Source: Alentia gelatinosa (taxonomy: Eukaryota > Annelida > Polychaeta > Phyllodocida > Polynoidae). From it: a stretch of DNA of 64,000 nucleotides. Of this stretch, positions 34,023 to 46,026 are shown one piece after another. The translations under genes were made by a program, and so were the position numbers. Below the pieces are notes generated by a model that worked only from the letters and a program-made list of their open reading frames with translations, was not told where the DNA came from and did no database searches. The first letter of the stretch is position 1, and each line of letters starts with the position of its first letter. The stretch lies in the NCBI GenBank assembly GCA_950022655.1, contig OX465581.1, forward strand, positions 35,683,300-35,747,299, in the 5' to 3' direction.

Positions 34023-37000
34023 ACAAGCGAGGAGGCATTACTTAATATCCTCAGGACGAATCAAGATACTGTCTATGGGAAGGAATACAACTTCAAAGAC
34101 ATCAAATCAAGGGAGGAATTTGTTAAAAGGCATCCACTGACAACCCAGGTTCACTACCAGAAATATGTGGATCGCATCACCAATGGAGAGCAAAATGTTG
34201 TACATGTTGGTGAACCCTACACCCTCATCAGTACTTCTGGCACAACGGGTGCCTCCAAGATCTATCCATTCTGTGAAGGCCTTGTACTAGCAGTAAAGAA
34301 GACATTTGGTATCATAACCCCCCTCTCTTATCTCAATCTAATTAATCTCCAGCGATACTTACAGTTTCACATATATTCTCCCATGAGGTATTCAGATACT
34401 GGAATTCCTATAGGTGCCGGCACCCAGGTTGTTTTCATATTCCCTCCACACAACGTTGTCCCTTTGGCTTATTCTAGATTGCACACTGAAGAGTCAGCCT
34501 ACTATGCACAGGCAATATTCTGCCTGGCAGAAAGAGAAATGAGGTATATATCTGGCTTTTCTGCTGACCTCATGTACTCCTTCTGGAAGTTCATGATAAA
34601 CAAATGGGATCATCTGTGTCAGGACATTGCCCAGGGCTACATTGGTGATCACATCAGCATGCCAAGTGATGTCAAAAGAGAGCTCTCAGGGCAGCTTCAA
34701 GCAGACCCAAAAAGAGCAGAAGAGCTCATCACTGCACTGAAGGTCGGCAAGATTGGTCTGGCAAAGAGGATATGGCCTGATATGGAGTTTATGTTGATGG
34801 GTAAAGCTGCAGGCTTTAAGATGTGTGCAACATCACTGATGGAAACATTTTTGAATGGGCTGAAAATTATGGACTTTGTGCATGGTGCAACAGAAGGCGT
34901 TACTGGGATTAGAATGCCAATTGACTTATCAGACACAGATGATGCTTTCACTCTACAACTAGGCTCAGTCTTCTTTCTGGAATTTGTACCATTTGAGGAT
35001 ATTGAAAAGGACCAACCTGCAACTGTTTTTCCTGAACAGGTATGAAATATGAAAGTAACCCTATTTTACTATTTATCTTATTGGACAGAGATAAAAAGCA
35101 GCATTAGTGGTGATTATAGTAATATAATGAAACAGTGAAGTGAAGTAAAGGTGAGTTATTAGGAACAAATGTTGACAGCAAGCTTTGTTGTTCAAGTCAT
35201 TTAAAGTTTCTCATTCTTCTTTTGTATCATTAAGCAAAGTACTTTTATGCATAGCTTTCTTATCCCTACAAATTATTGCATGTTATATCTACATACCGAC
35301 ACAAAGAGTATCTATCACTAGAAGCCATTGATGCTGAAGCTTAGGTGAATACACTAAATGGAATCTAGATGCAAACAAGGCATTGTATATATTCCACCTG
35401 TTCAACTAATATTGATAGGTATCTACAGGATAATGTGCCTATGGCAAATTGTTGGAGGTTAGACTGATGGTTTCCAGTCTAGTAGAAGATTAATCTGGAA
35501 TGGCAGACTTCTACAGTTATGAAGGTGTAAAATATTTATGAGCTGTATCATTTTAATTACAGCTGCAAGTCGGGCATATGTATGAAGTTGTCCACACAAA
35601 CTTGAATGGTCTCTACAGAGTTCGGTATGGAGACATCATCAAGGTTGTAGGATTTACTGGCAAGACTCCAAAATATGAGTTCCTGTACAGGTGAGTCCTC
35701 CCTTTTATTACATACCCATGCAGTATATTTGATAATTACGTACTACTGCTCCCTGTGCAGTACACTGTTTTACTGCACATGTTGAAACATCAGCAGTGTG
35801 TGGGCTTTCACACTGACATGTCTTCTATGTTAATAAATGATAAGATTTTATTAATTTTGGGTATATATAATAAATATAGAACGACCCACTATGCTTGTAC
35901 ATGCATCAAAAGTCGATGGGAATTAATGTTATTTACGGAACTCGGCCTGGGGCCTCGTTCTGTATAAACAACAATTCCCCATCTTGTTTTGTAGCATGTA
36001 CAGCATGGTCAGGTCGTTCTATATAATTATGAAGATATAGAGAAGTCCAACACTAGATACATATACAAAAATGTATATGCCTCATGTACATGCTTTAAAT
36101 GATTACATTTTTAAAAATTACTTGTTGTCCTCATAGTCCAATCAAAAGATTTTCACAAAAAGACCAGTAACTCTTGCAATCAGACATAAAGTGGTATAAA
36201 TATATGTGTAAACATGATGAAATGGTATAGTCCTGTTCTTTCAAGCATGAAAATGATGAGTAGGGACACGGTGGTAAACTTTTATCATATCACTGGTTAT
36301 TATTTCTGTGTAAAGAGTGCTTTTCGATGTTCACTTTTATAGACTTGGTCAGCGACTGAATATAGCATATGAGCGGACACCAGATAAATACCTCATCCAG
36401 GCTGTTGAACGTGAGACAAAGAACCTTCCACAAGGCGTACACTTTCACAATTTCACAAGCACTGAAAGCATCGTTCTAGAGAAATTGACAGGTAAATGGG
36501 TTGAGACTTGATTACATGGAACTAAAACACAATGACCATGTCTATATCATATTTATACAATGTTCAAGCAGTGTAGGAAATGGGGTAGTGGGGACCTGTA
36601 AACATCACACAAAGGTATAATTAACATCACAGATGCCAGCATACGATATGGATATCCATATAGGTTAAAGAAATAAACAATGGTATTTATGCGAGGACAA
36701 CATTAAAAAAGCCATTTTGAGAGATGCTTCTGTTCCTCAATATTGTCCAACCTTCCCCATCATTGTTACTAAAATCCTGTCTTTCCCCAAGTTTGACTCA
36801 CCGAATCCTGCATCCACCAACTCTGTATTCCTCTGGTCCTATCTTCCCCTACAAATCCTGGCCCCCTATAAATTTCTACAATTTCTTAATTGTGTTTAGA
36901 TAATTTCTTCCAACATGCTGTTGGGGAAAAGACATTCCATAAAAATATAAACTGTCTTGATATGATATCTGCAATGTAAAGCTGATTCTTAGTAAGATAG

Positions 37001-39126
37001 GTTACTTTTGATAAATAAGGATGCTTTGATAGGTATGCCCCTATAAGTGCTTTGGTCTAACTTAAAAACTTAACCAAAGAACGATGAGGGTTTTCCATAC
37101 ACTTCCTTGGGTGAGATTTTAGATTGTCCTAGGTCATTGGTCCATATTTGTTATATCCCTATTAGTTGAATAACTCTTCTGCACATGTTGGCCTTTATCC
37201 ACATTCCCTTTTCTTCCTGGATTCATTACCAAGCAACCACAACTCTATTAAGTTGCATAACATCCATTGTATTTCCATGCTTCTTAATACATTTGGTAGA
37301 AAACTAACTGTACATGACTATCTTGTGTTTTAAATCTAGGAGAGACAGAAAAGGGACATTATGTTTTCTTCATTGAATTTGACACAAATGATGCGGTTGA
37401 CAGTGAAGGCATCGCGAAGAAGGTAGCTTTCTCTTTTAGACTTTGCAACTATTACATAAATCTTTTAGTGATATTCCAATAGTATATAATCTTAGAAATC
37501 TTGTTACTTCTCCGAGTGGTCTTCTAATGTTTGTAAGTAGACAACAGTGATTGCTTCCTGGATGACCCTCTGGGCTTCCATGGTCTCTGATGACACTTTA
37601 ATCAATCATAGCATGCATCACACATACTGTGACCTGTATGTCCATACAATGAATTAACGATGGGGTCAGTGGCATGCATGGATCTGTTGTAGTCTTTATT
37701 AATTTGAAGCAGCATCAGCAGAGACTCAGTATCTGATAATAGCCCACCTTTCTTTGTCTCAGATTGACCTGACATTGTCGGACATCTATGCTCAATACAA
37801 GCGCTTTAAGGATACAGACAGCATTGGCCCTGTAAGAGTGATCCAGGTAGGTCATATTAGCAAGTCTATCCAATTTCCAATTGATAAGATAATCTAAGAG
37901 ATAAGAGACTGCTAAAAGAGATACATAAAGCCTTTAATCCATTATACTGATAAAAAAGATTTGCCTTCAACCATTTTTGGGAGATGATGCTGGCTGAGTA
38001 GTAAGATCATGTTAGGCATGCTTAAAGCGAAATTTAAAACTATAATCTTATACCGTGGTGCAAACCTATGGAACCAATTAAGCCCAGGAGATAGAAATAG
38101 TGAAACATATCTCTCATTCAAATCAAAATTAAAGAAAAAGTACATAGGTGATCTACTGGCGAGAATATACTGAAACTGTCTAAATTCTTTACTCTGCACT
38201 TTGTCAAACTAACTTTATAGTTATCTATAGATTTTATATTCATGATCATGAACGATGCTACTGACTCAACCACAGACTCTTACTTAGCCCCCATTAATCT
38301 GTAGTGATTGTAGTAGAGATAAGTTGTATCTGGTGTACTCACCACTTTGTATCGTATTAGTACACTTATAATCATAGACATATATAGTTGTAGTTCATTA
38401 ACTACACACAATGTACCTTTATGTATAACGATTACCCTAGGCATGCTGTAAGGGCAAACCACACCGGCCCACTAGCTGAATGTCTCAGCAATATTACAGT
38501 TGAAATAAAGAAAAGAAAAGAAATATTTTTAAAATGCTGCTTGGTGAACAATGCACGCCCTGAAATATGCCAGCCTGGTGTCATTTCACCCACTGTAGTA
38601 TGCTGGTGATTTTGGAATTTTACAGCCATTTCTAGTCATATATTGACATTACTATGATGACATGTTACCATAATTCCTTGATAATATTAAACATTGTATA
38701 GTTTTACTTAAGTTGGCAAGATTTCGCATTTTTCATTAGAAAATAGAAATTACTGGAATTTCAAAAATGATGCCTCAAGGCATCATAGCATACTAGTCCA
38801 GGGAATGCCTCAAGGCATTGTGGTGTACTTCACCTGGGAATGCGTCCAGGCATCACAGCGTAGTGAAAGGGTTAAAGATAGTGAACATAATCCTAAACAC
38901 TATCTTAAATCTTGCCAAATGGGAATTTCATTAATCTTAATTCGGTGGGCATCCTTCAATACGATCATATAGTTTTGTATCATCATTTTAGGTGAAAGTT
39001 GGGACATTTGATGGACTGAAAACATTCATCTGGAACAACACACCTCATGGCCAGTTCAAGATGCCCTATGTTCTCAGAAAAGAACCAGCCTTGAAGTTCC
39101 TGTTAGACCAAGCACTGAAGAAGTAG
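34023..39126 (+). CDS. GH3-domain protein, copy 2 (exons 3-8; 5' exons not found)
   Basis: Exons: 34023-35039, 35563-35690, 36343-36491, 37340-37422, 37763-37846, 38992-39126. All six lengths equal those of copy 1 exons 3-8, frames are open, and every splice site is GT-AG. They encode 531 residues plus the stop. The ATP motif STSGTTGASK (from residue 70 of this part), GATEG and YRVRYGD are all kept, so the enzyme core looks intact. Protein identity to copy 1 is high and intron sequence is still alignable in places, so the duplication is fairly recent. The first exon starts in phase 0 behind an acceptor, so an upstream exon is needed. Either it lies unseen, or the exons at 11215-11606 are used, or this copy is a 5'-truncated pseudogene-in-waiting. 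No ATG lies close to the exon start. Confidence 0.8.
38015..38872 (+). mobile_element. LINE 3'-end insertion in intron 7 of GH3 copy 2
   Basis: Intron 7 of copy 1 lacks this ~860-bp block. Flanking intron sequence resumes with GTGAACATAATCC in both copies. Positions 38018-38173 encode an open C-terminal RT tail (LYRGANLWNQLSPGDRN, then TYLSFKSKLKKKYI) typical of non-LTR elements. An A-rich GAAAA stretch (38500-38525) may be the tail. The remaining part carries GCCTCAAGGC repeats (see 40792-40947). Confidence 0.65.
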
Positions 39127-39840
39127 AAAGGATACATTAGGACCTTCTGGAAGTGACCAAAAAGAGCCACTTTTGGTTAAAATAGTGTAGCACTGTTGGT
39201 CTTCTATATATATGGGAAATCAAAGAAAAGTGTCAGGAGGGCATTCATTCAATTGCCACACATTCTTGTACATTTTTCTTATTTCTGTATATTGTAAAGT
39301 TGAAGTGCTAAAGGTTCCATCTCCTGAATGTCTTTTGTATAATGTGGCTGTAGGACAAAAGAGGCATGGGGATCATATCCACTTTCTTGCAAACAAGGCC
39401 AGGTATGTCTAGTGGGGTTCTTATTTTTTCCATTTGGTAAATTTTACGACATACAATAATCGCCATAATAAATAGGCGTTCTTCTATAAAGTTGTCGGAA
39501 CTATATAAACAGAACGTAGATGCCATTGCTTTGATCGAGTCCCAAGCTGCTAGCACTATGGCAATATAGAGTATGTATGAGTATGAATAAGTTAGGAAAT
39601 CCGAATTAAATGTGTGCAGACTTAGATTTAGTAATCATTATTAATCACTGTTTTCCATATGATAAACCTCTAGGTGTGTGTTTATGTCACTGATACCTGA
39701 TCATCCAGGAAATCTGCGCAACAGGTATAGTGAAGAAACATATGATAGGGATATGGAGGAGATATACGAGGAAGCAAGTAATCATAGCGGGATTATAATA
39801 GTATTTGTGTAGAAATCAAAACAAATTATCATATAAAAGT
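39127..39840 (+). other. 3' UTR and downstream of GH3 copy 2
   Basis: Alignable in patches with the region after copy 1 (ACCTTCTGG, TTCTTGTACATTTTTC, ATATGATAAACC, GATACCTGAT). It shows no clean AATAAA immediately after the stop. The conserved TGTTTGATGTGTTATC block occurs near 40420, further out than in copy 1 because of inserted sequence. Confidence 0.45.
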
Positions 39841-39884
39841 CACTCTGGAGCTCTGTGGCGGGGTGTGGCATTTAAGATTCCAAC

Positions 39885-39934
39885 AATTATTTTTCTCATC
39901 CTCGCGTATTTACGCGAGGATGAGAAAAATAATT
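39885..39934. repeat. Perfect 24-bp-arm palindrome
   Basis: Left arm 39885-39908 (AATTATTTTTCTCATCCTCG, then CGTA), spacer TT, and right arm 39911-39934, its exact reverse complement. The apex CCTCGCG..CGCGAGG resembles that of the other hairpin elements in the window. The wider flanks AAGATT/AATCTT are also mirrored. Confidence 0.95.
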
Positions 39935-40791
39935 TATAATCTTGGATTGTCCTGTTAGTCAAGTGATTGTATAGATATGGCCCCTGTTAGTGAATCTAGT
40001 CCTCCTTGGGTGGAGAGCTCCTGTCTATATCTTAATGTGTGTTTAAACATTTTAAGACCTGTATGTAAAGGATATATTTTCAGCTTGGCTTATTTGTCTA
40101 AATAAGATTAAATAAATCTAGGTAATGGACTATATAAGAAATAATGGGTGGAGGAAACAAATTTGTATGAAGGATAGAGATAGAGATCAAGTAGAGTATA
40201 TAAAGGATGTAGTAAGAAAGGGTTACAAATAATATGTGAATCATACAACTTAAAAATGGTTTAATCGATAGGACAACTGAAGAGGACACAAGAAGCGATC
40301 ATAACAATCAATTGATGCTGTACATGTTTATTAAGACCTACGTAAATATCTGTGATAATCATGTTGTCTGGATAAATTCATCAAGGATAAATAAAAGGAA
40401 TCAACAATGCTTTTGCAAAAATGTTTGATGTGTTATCTTATGCATTAACTCTTATTCTATTCATGGCCTTATTCATGGCACTACCATGGTTTTATTGTGA
40501 CCACGCACATTATCTTTTTTTTGTTTTTGAATCTTCATGAGAATTTTGCGAAAATGAATATTAAGAGACAATTATGGGAGTATGTAGTGTGAGTGAAACG
40601 ATTCTACCACATAAGATCAGTATTGTACCAGTACCAATAGGGGATGGACCGATTTTCATCTGAAGTCATATCTAATTACTTGTTTTACTTAAAGATATCA
40701 AATAGTATGTTATATCTATATTCTGGGAAAGTTCCATATTTATTGAACCATCATATATCCATATAAAGATATCATAGATATTGTAAATGAA

Positions 40792-40947
40792 GCCTCAAGG
40801 CATTTTCCATCCCTTGCATGATCTGCCTCAAGGTATTATCCATCCCTAGCATGGTGTGTCTCAAGGCATTATTCATCCCTAGCATGGTCTGCCTCAAGGT
40901 ATTATCCATCCCTAGCATGGTCTGCCTCAAGGTATTATCCATCCTTC
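40792..40947. repeat. 33-bp tandem repeat, about 4.7 units
   Basis: Units start at 40792, 40825, 40858, 40891 and 40924 with consensus GCCTCAAGGTATTATCCATC followed by CCTAGCATGGTCT. Divergence is low. The GCCTCAAGGC core recurs at 38770-38850 and, as TGCCTTAAGGCA, near 47629. Confidence 0.9.
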
Positions 40948-42005
40948 ATAGGTTAGTGGATACATTGTGCGTATGAACATTGCAAGGGATTATTTTTTCC
41001 ATCATCAAACTGTAATTCGTTTGTGTGTGCCTCTATATGACAATCAGAAAATCTGTTTCTAAGTGTCTCAACCTGCCACTGGCTATCTGTAATTCGGGTT
41101 TAGATATGGGTATTTATTGACAGACAATATACAAGTATCCATAAAACATGAGGAAAATACTATAAATGCAGATCTATAGCTCTTTCCATATCACATATCA
41201 CTAAAGTAATGGTTCATATATATATATATCTTGGAAATAAACTCAGGATACATATATGATATGGGTCATCCATAAAGTATGTACGCAGCATTTCTGAAAC
41301 TTTGGACCTCTTTGAACAGATAATTGTCAGTATTTGAAAATCACTGGGTGGCGCCAATGGGAATTGTAGACTATGCATTCAAGTCTCTATTGTACTGAGG
41401 TTTATGGGAGATTGACAGCCTTACGTTGTCTTGTTTCTATTTCCTATAATTTTCATTGTAGTAACTTCGTAGGCACTATTACAACAACCAGTGAAATGCA
41501 GACAGTTTGGGATGAAAGTATGAAGTAATGAATGACTGTCTTGTCTACCTTAATGTCACTTATCAATGACTCATAAGAAGATATTAACAGAAGGTGACGT
41601 CAGAGAACATGATATCAGCCAGAGTCATATGACCTGGATGAAAGAAGAACATTACCCAATCATCTTCTTATATCTGAGAGAACATCTTTTTTCTGCACGC
41701 TTTTGTTTGATTTAGTTAAAATTACAAGGAAGAACGTCTTGTTAATCCTGTACGATTGTAACGTTTTCACCTGAATAAAAAGAGTAAGGGTTATTGTGAT
41801 CCCCCCTTGTATGTCAATGATAACGATAAAAGAAAAAAGTCCAATTGGAATTTTTTTTTTTTTTTTAATTTTTTATTACCCACAAATCATCACGAGGATG
41901 GTCTTCCTTTGTGGTTCCGTTCCCGTGTTAGACCACAACTGAAGCCGGTGTAATTGTCTGGTATACACCTGGATAAGTAGAGACTTCTACCTGTGGAATT
42001 ATATA

Positions 42006-42150
42006 CAGTATTGACTGGTTTCAGATACAAGCGGTCGTATGCTCCGAGGAGGATTTGACGCATATCAACATCAGAGCGCATGTGAGGATATTGCACGGCG
42101 GCGACTCCGAGGGGCATACAACCGCTTTGATCTGAATCCAGTTTATACTG
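42006..42150. mobile_element. Hairpin element of the CTGGTTTCAG family, copy 1
   Basis: The left arm CAGTATTGACTGGTTTCAGA continues ACAAGCGGTCGTATGCTC. It is mirrored imperfectly by the right arm ending TCTGAATCCAGTTTATACTG. Same family as 51365-51506. Confidence 0.65.
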
Positions 42151-42191
42151 CATTCACTATCCAACTTTTCTTGACAGATGGGGGACCTAAA

Positions 42192-42470
42192 TCTATCCTA
42201 CCCCTGATATAAAATCCCATAGGCTTAACATTGAGTTTCCGTATGCCACGCTGACATACAGAGCTTTATATGCCACTAGTGGCATACAGAATTGTTATCA
42301 CATAATATTCCAAAATCGAGGAGACAGGGTAGGATAAAATCCAAACCTGTTTCATGGCCGTTGCATTCCACTCCTGAAGTTTTGGCTTCGGACTTCACTC
42401 GGCTTTGCCTCATGAAGTCACTATGCCAAACTCCAGTCGTGGCATACGGTGGCCAAGATTAAAACTCATA
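42192..42470. mobile_element. Paired-hairpin composite element A
   Basis: The first hairpin is bounded by TATCCTACCCC (42194) and GGGTAGGATAAAAT (about 42327-42340) and carries CCCATAGGCTTAACATTG plus a GCCACTAGTGGC palindrome. It is followed at once by a second hairpin (ATTCCACTCCTGAAGTTTTG ... CCAAACTCCAGTCGTGG) with apex CACTCGGCTTTGCCTCATG. About 90% similar to composite B at 43165-43450. Confidence 0.7.
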
Positions 42471-43164
42471 CAGTTTTACGATATAGTTCATTTTAGCTAT
42501 GCACTATTTTTTCATAATGATTATTTTTCCGTATGCACCAGGGGCCCATTTTATTTCAAACCCTCGTCGGGGAGGACAGTCCGGACAAAGGAAACCTCCG
42601 CGGATGACACATTCGGTGAGAGCTCGTCAATCGCGTTTTATTACTCCTATTGTCCATAGGGAGAAAAATCCTCGTTTAAAGTCTCGTTCGAGAGAACCCG
42701 ATGACAAAATTCGTCTAAAAGACACTTTAGAGGAGAATTGAACGAGGGTTTCTAATGGTTGCAAGTGCTGCCACATAGTGGTAATTTGATCGTTTGGGAA
42801 AATGTATGACTGAATATTTCAAATATTTCCATCTAACATTTCAAGTTTGTATTTGAGTCCATAACAACATATTTCCACTGGTTTAAAATGATAAATAATG
42901 CTTCTCCTGTTAATTTGATTCACCCACGACACCCCAGTGGGCGTCATCCGCCAGGGGAGGTGAAGGAGACTATAGACGATGATACATAATAAAACATTAA
43001 TGGAGGAGAGCTTGTGTATCGTTGGCTACAACTGTCCTTCCCCACGATAAATCAGCTTATCAAACCCAAACCCTAGCACGACCTCTCCTTGGGCCTAAAA
43101 ATAAAACGACCCCAGGTTTTGCAGCCCAGAGCATACAACATATCTGTATACTCGGTGTATGTAT

Positions 43165-43450
43165 ATTTATCCTACCCCTAATATAAAATCCCATAGGCTT
43201 AACATTGGGTTTCCGTATGCCACGCTGACTGGCATACGGAGTTTTATATGCCACTAGTGGCATACAGCATTGTTATCACGTAATATTCCAAAATCGAGGA
43301 GATAGGGTAGGATAAAATCAAAACCTGATTCGTTTTAATCTTGGTCACCGCATTCCACTCCTGAAGTTTTGGCTCTGGACTTCACTCGGCTTCGCCTCAT
43401 GAAGTCACTTTGCCAAACTCCAGTCGTGGAATACGGTGGCCAAGATTAAA
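43165..43450. mobile_element. Paired-hairpin composite element B
   Basis: Second copy of composite A. The first hairpin has ATTTATCCTACCCC / GGGTAGGATAAAAT ends and the same CCCATAGGCTTAACATTG block. The second hairpin is bounded by GTTTTAATCTTGGTCACCG and CGGTGGCCAAGATTAAAC, apex CACTCGGCTTCGCCTCATG. Confidence 0.75.
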
Positions 43451-43814
43451 CCTCATCCAGTTTTACGATAGTATGCTGCTCGTGTATTTTCTATGTATTA
43501 GGCGGATAATAAAGTATTAGCTATACCTGAGTATCACCGACCTTACAAGCAGTGGCGTCACCTACAGTCTCATTATACTTACTTCTCTCCTTCAGAGAGA
43601 AGTCCCTAAATAATCGATATTGATGTCATTTCTGTAGTTTTCTTCCTTCCTTACTTGGGCTAATTCCTCGTGAGGATAGAATCATCTTAGCAATGGTGTA
43701 AAAGCCGCCACTGGATACAATAAGTTTAAAGCAGCTACTACTACAGGCATAGCCAGACAACACCATTGCAGCTCATGATCTTTAATTGTATGAGGCTTTG
43801 TAATGCAGACGTAA

Positions 43815-44100
43815 GGTTTTATTTCTCATCTTAGCCTGGAATAAATGTCCATAGGCTTAACGTTAGGAACTCGTTCTCAACAGGCTTGCGAGTATGGTAA
43901 CTAATTCTCAATGGGTGATAAAAAGATAGATATTTCCAGGCTAAGATAAAATCAGAAACATATTCGTGCTTGGTCTGACTCCCCATTCGTCTTCTCGTTT
44001 GGAGTGCTTCTGAATATTCACTCGGCTATCGCCTCGTTCATATAACTGAGCATTCCAAAGTCGATGGCCCAATGGACTAACAGACCCTCAATCAGTTTAA
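43815..44100. mobile_element. Paired-hairpin composite element C
   Basis: Same plan as A and B, different ends. The first hairpin has CATCTTAGCCTGGAATA on the left and TATTTCCAGGCTAAGATA on the right and carries CCATAGGCTTAACGTTAG. The second hairpin has TTGGTCTGACTCC / ATGGACTAACAGACC-like arms and apex CACTCGGCTATCGCCTCG. Confidence 0.6.
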
Positions 44101-44209
44101 TCTTGTTCTTTGAAATAGATTTGTCGATTGATGAGTTTTTGCGAATATAGACAGAAACCATCAAGGGGAATGTCAATGCCACTGATATGATATACTACAT
44201 ATGACTGTC

Positions 44210-44580
44210 TCTAACAGATGCATCTTTCACAGTTAAAATGGCCTTTTTATTCTGCATTTAGATGGCTTACTTCAGGCCTGACCACCATCCACCTCCATAT
44301 TGCCTCTGCATCCTCAGTCAACCCAATTGCTCAACTATCACCTTTAATGACAAAATTGTTTTGTTCATAGGCTTGGTCGAGTGCCATTGCAGTCGTCTTA
44401 ACTTGTGGACAACGAAGTTGCCCTTTTGGAACTCCCTTGCCACATTTAGATGTTCTTGTTCAAGGGATACCATATCCCTGAAGCGAATAGACAGCCATCA
44501 AGCATTATTCCCAAAGTAAGGGATGAAACCTGGGACAAGCTCCATATCCAATACCAATTTCTAGATTCCTCATGGTTGTA
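44210..44580 (-). pseudogene. Relic of an invertebrate TE-like protein, C-terminal part
   Basis: Minus-strand translation with frameshifts and stops gives WLSIRFRDMVSLEQEHLNVA, then FQKGNFVVHK, then ALDQAYEQNNFVIKGDS and AIGLTEDAEAIWRWMV. This order (RWLxVHxRDM, FVVHK, DQAHEQNN..KG, GLTExPxAxRRWMV) matches a family of uncharacterised proteins that are multicopy in cnidarian, mollusc and other invertebrate genomes and are presumed to be transposon-borne. I rely on memory of the family motifs and know of no established function. Clearly dead here. Confidence 0.5.
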
Positions 44581-44779
44581 AGCTTTATAGGCATCTTTCA
44601 ACAGTTTCGGAACACTCAACAAAGGAGATAGCTTTCCTAGACACTAAGGTGAAGATAAACGAAGAAACACGAGAAATCTACACGGATCTCTACACGAAGG
44701 AGACTGATGCCAACACCTACCTGAACTACGACTCGGCTCATCCACCAGAGCGAAACGCAGTCTCCCTTACTCCCAGTTT

Positions 44780-45685
44780 TTGAGACTACGAAGAATCTGC
44801 AAGAAAGATGACGACTATGAAAAAAACTGCAAAAGGAAAATCGAAGAATTCAGGGAAAAAGGATACCCTGAGAAGACGATTCTAGACTGCAAAAGAAGAG
44901 TAGACGCTCAAGACCAAGAAGACTTGGTACACCGAGACAAACCACCCAAACCTGAGACTGATGACCTAGTCTTAGTCACTACATACCAACCGAACCAAGC
45001 GAGCATAGGTGACATCGTGGACAAGAACTGGGAAGTCCTAGCCAGATCAATAACAACCAAGAAAATTCACAAGAAGAAGGTAATAAAGGGATACCGAAGA
45101 CCAAAAAACATTCGTGACATCCTGGTAAGAGCGAGAACCAACTACCAACTGGAAAAAAACAACGACAACAAGGAAAAAGAAGAAAAAGAACATCCCAGAA
45201 AAACATCAAGAAGCGGAAACAAGGAAGAAATACAAGAATACAGAAACGAGTGTACAAAAACCAACTGCAAGTACGGCAAACTGATAGACACTGGAGGCAC
45301 GATCTCTTCCAAAACCACGAACAGAACACACCACACCAAGTGGAATGTCTCGTGCAAGAGCTCCAACGTCATCTATTGCATAGAGTGCACAACGTGCAAA
45401 GCCCAATATGTGGGCCAAACCAAGAGAAAGATCAAGGAACGAATAAGGGAACATTTGAACTGCATCAAAAAACAAGGAAGCAAGAACGAAGTACCGAACC
45501 ATTTCAACCAGAAATCCCACAATGGGGCCCAGGACGTCAAGGTATATATACTCGACTATATATACAGACACCCGGAGTCCAAAGAAGCTGCACGACTAAG
45601 AAACAAAATTGAATTCAACTGGATTCACCGACTAAAAACCCATGCGCCAGAGGGACTCAACACGCTCGACAACAGATACGGCTAG
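44780..45685 (+). CDS. Penelope-like polyprotein, C-terminal fragment with GIY-YIG endonuclease
   Basis: The open frame has 301 residues. Residues 1-35 are the end of the RT domain (RLRRICKKDDD and the following YPEKTILDCKRRV linker). Residues 80-165 are a lysine/glutamate-rich linker (KKIHKKKVIKGYRR, the family's linker motif). Residues about 195-300 are the GIY-YIG domain: IYCIECTTCKAQYVGQTKRK holds the zinc-knuckle-like CxxC and the YVGQT (GIY-YIG) strand, followed by KERIREHL and a C-terminal EFNWIHRLKTHAPEGLN. Penelope-like elements use this nuclease for target cleavage. The fragment lacks RT catalytic motifs and follows a frameshift, so it is not a functional polyprotein. Confidence 0.7.
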   Translation: MRLRRICKKDDDYEKNCKRKIEEFREKGYPEKTILDCKRRVDAQDQEDLVHRDKPPKPETDDLVLVTTYQPNQASIGDIVDKNWEVLARSITTKKIHKKKVIKGYRRPKNIRDILVRARTNYQLEKNNDNKEKEEKEHPRKTSRSGNKEEIQEYRNECTKTNCKYGKLIDTGGTISSKTTNRTHHTKWNVSCKSSNVIYCIECTTCKAQYVGQTKRKIKERIREHLNCIKKQGSKNEVPNHFNQKSHNGAQDVKVYILDYIYRHPESKEAARLRNKIEFNWIHRLKTHAPEGLNTLDNRYG

Positions 45686-45959
45686 TCATCATATACATAA
45701 GAACACTTCGGGTTACAAATGCCATGTCAAAATTTTTTTTCCTACTGTAGCACCGATAAGGCGCAAGCGGAACGAAAAAGTTATACCAACATGATCACCC
45801 AAAACCCAAACCCAAAAGTAATGAAGACTAGGACTACATACAAAAATAGAGAGAACGATCCAACTATTTTTTCCATACGTGAAAAAATAACGGAACTGCA
45901 TACTCTGCCGCCAGAATGAAATTCTGGGGGAAAGACCACAGAAGAACACCTACCGCACC

Positions 45960-46026
45960 TTGCCTGATGAGACTGGTTAGTAGTCGAAACCATGAGAATA
46001 AATATCCTCGCTACACGCGGAGATAT
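45960..46026 (+). ncRNA. Hammerhead-ribozyme-like core in the Penelope 3' region
   Basis: CTGATGA (45964-45970) is followed by a 4-bp helix GACT (45971-45974) / AGTC (45982-45985) with loop GGTTAGT, and then GAAA (45986-45989). That is the invariant hammerhead core with a correct stem II. Penelope-like elements are known to carry hammerhead motifs in their terminal repeats. I could not convincingly pair stems I and III or fix the cleavage base, so activity is uncertain. Confidence 0.45.

Noticed and set aside
45206..45571. Minus-strand frames of 110-120 codons opposite the GIY-YIG region
   Set aside because: They are shadows of the A-rich + strand Penelope frame and read as low-complexity Ser/Phe/Leu.
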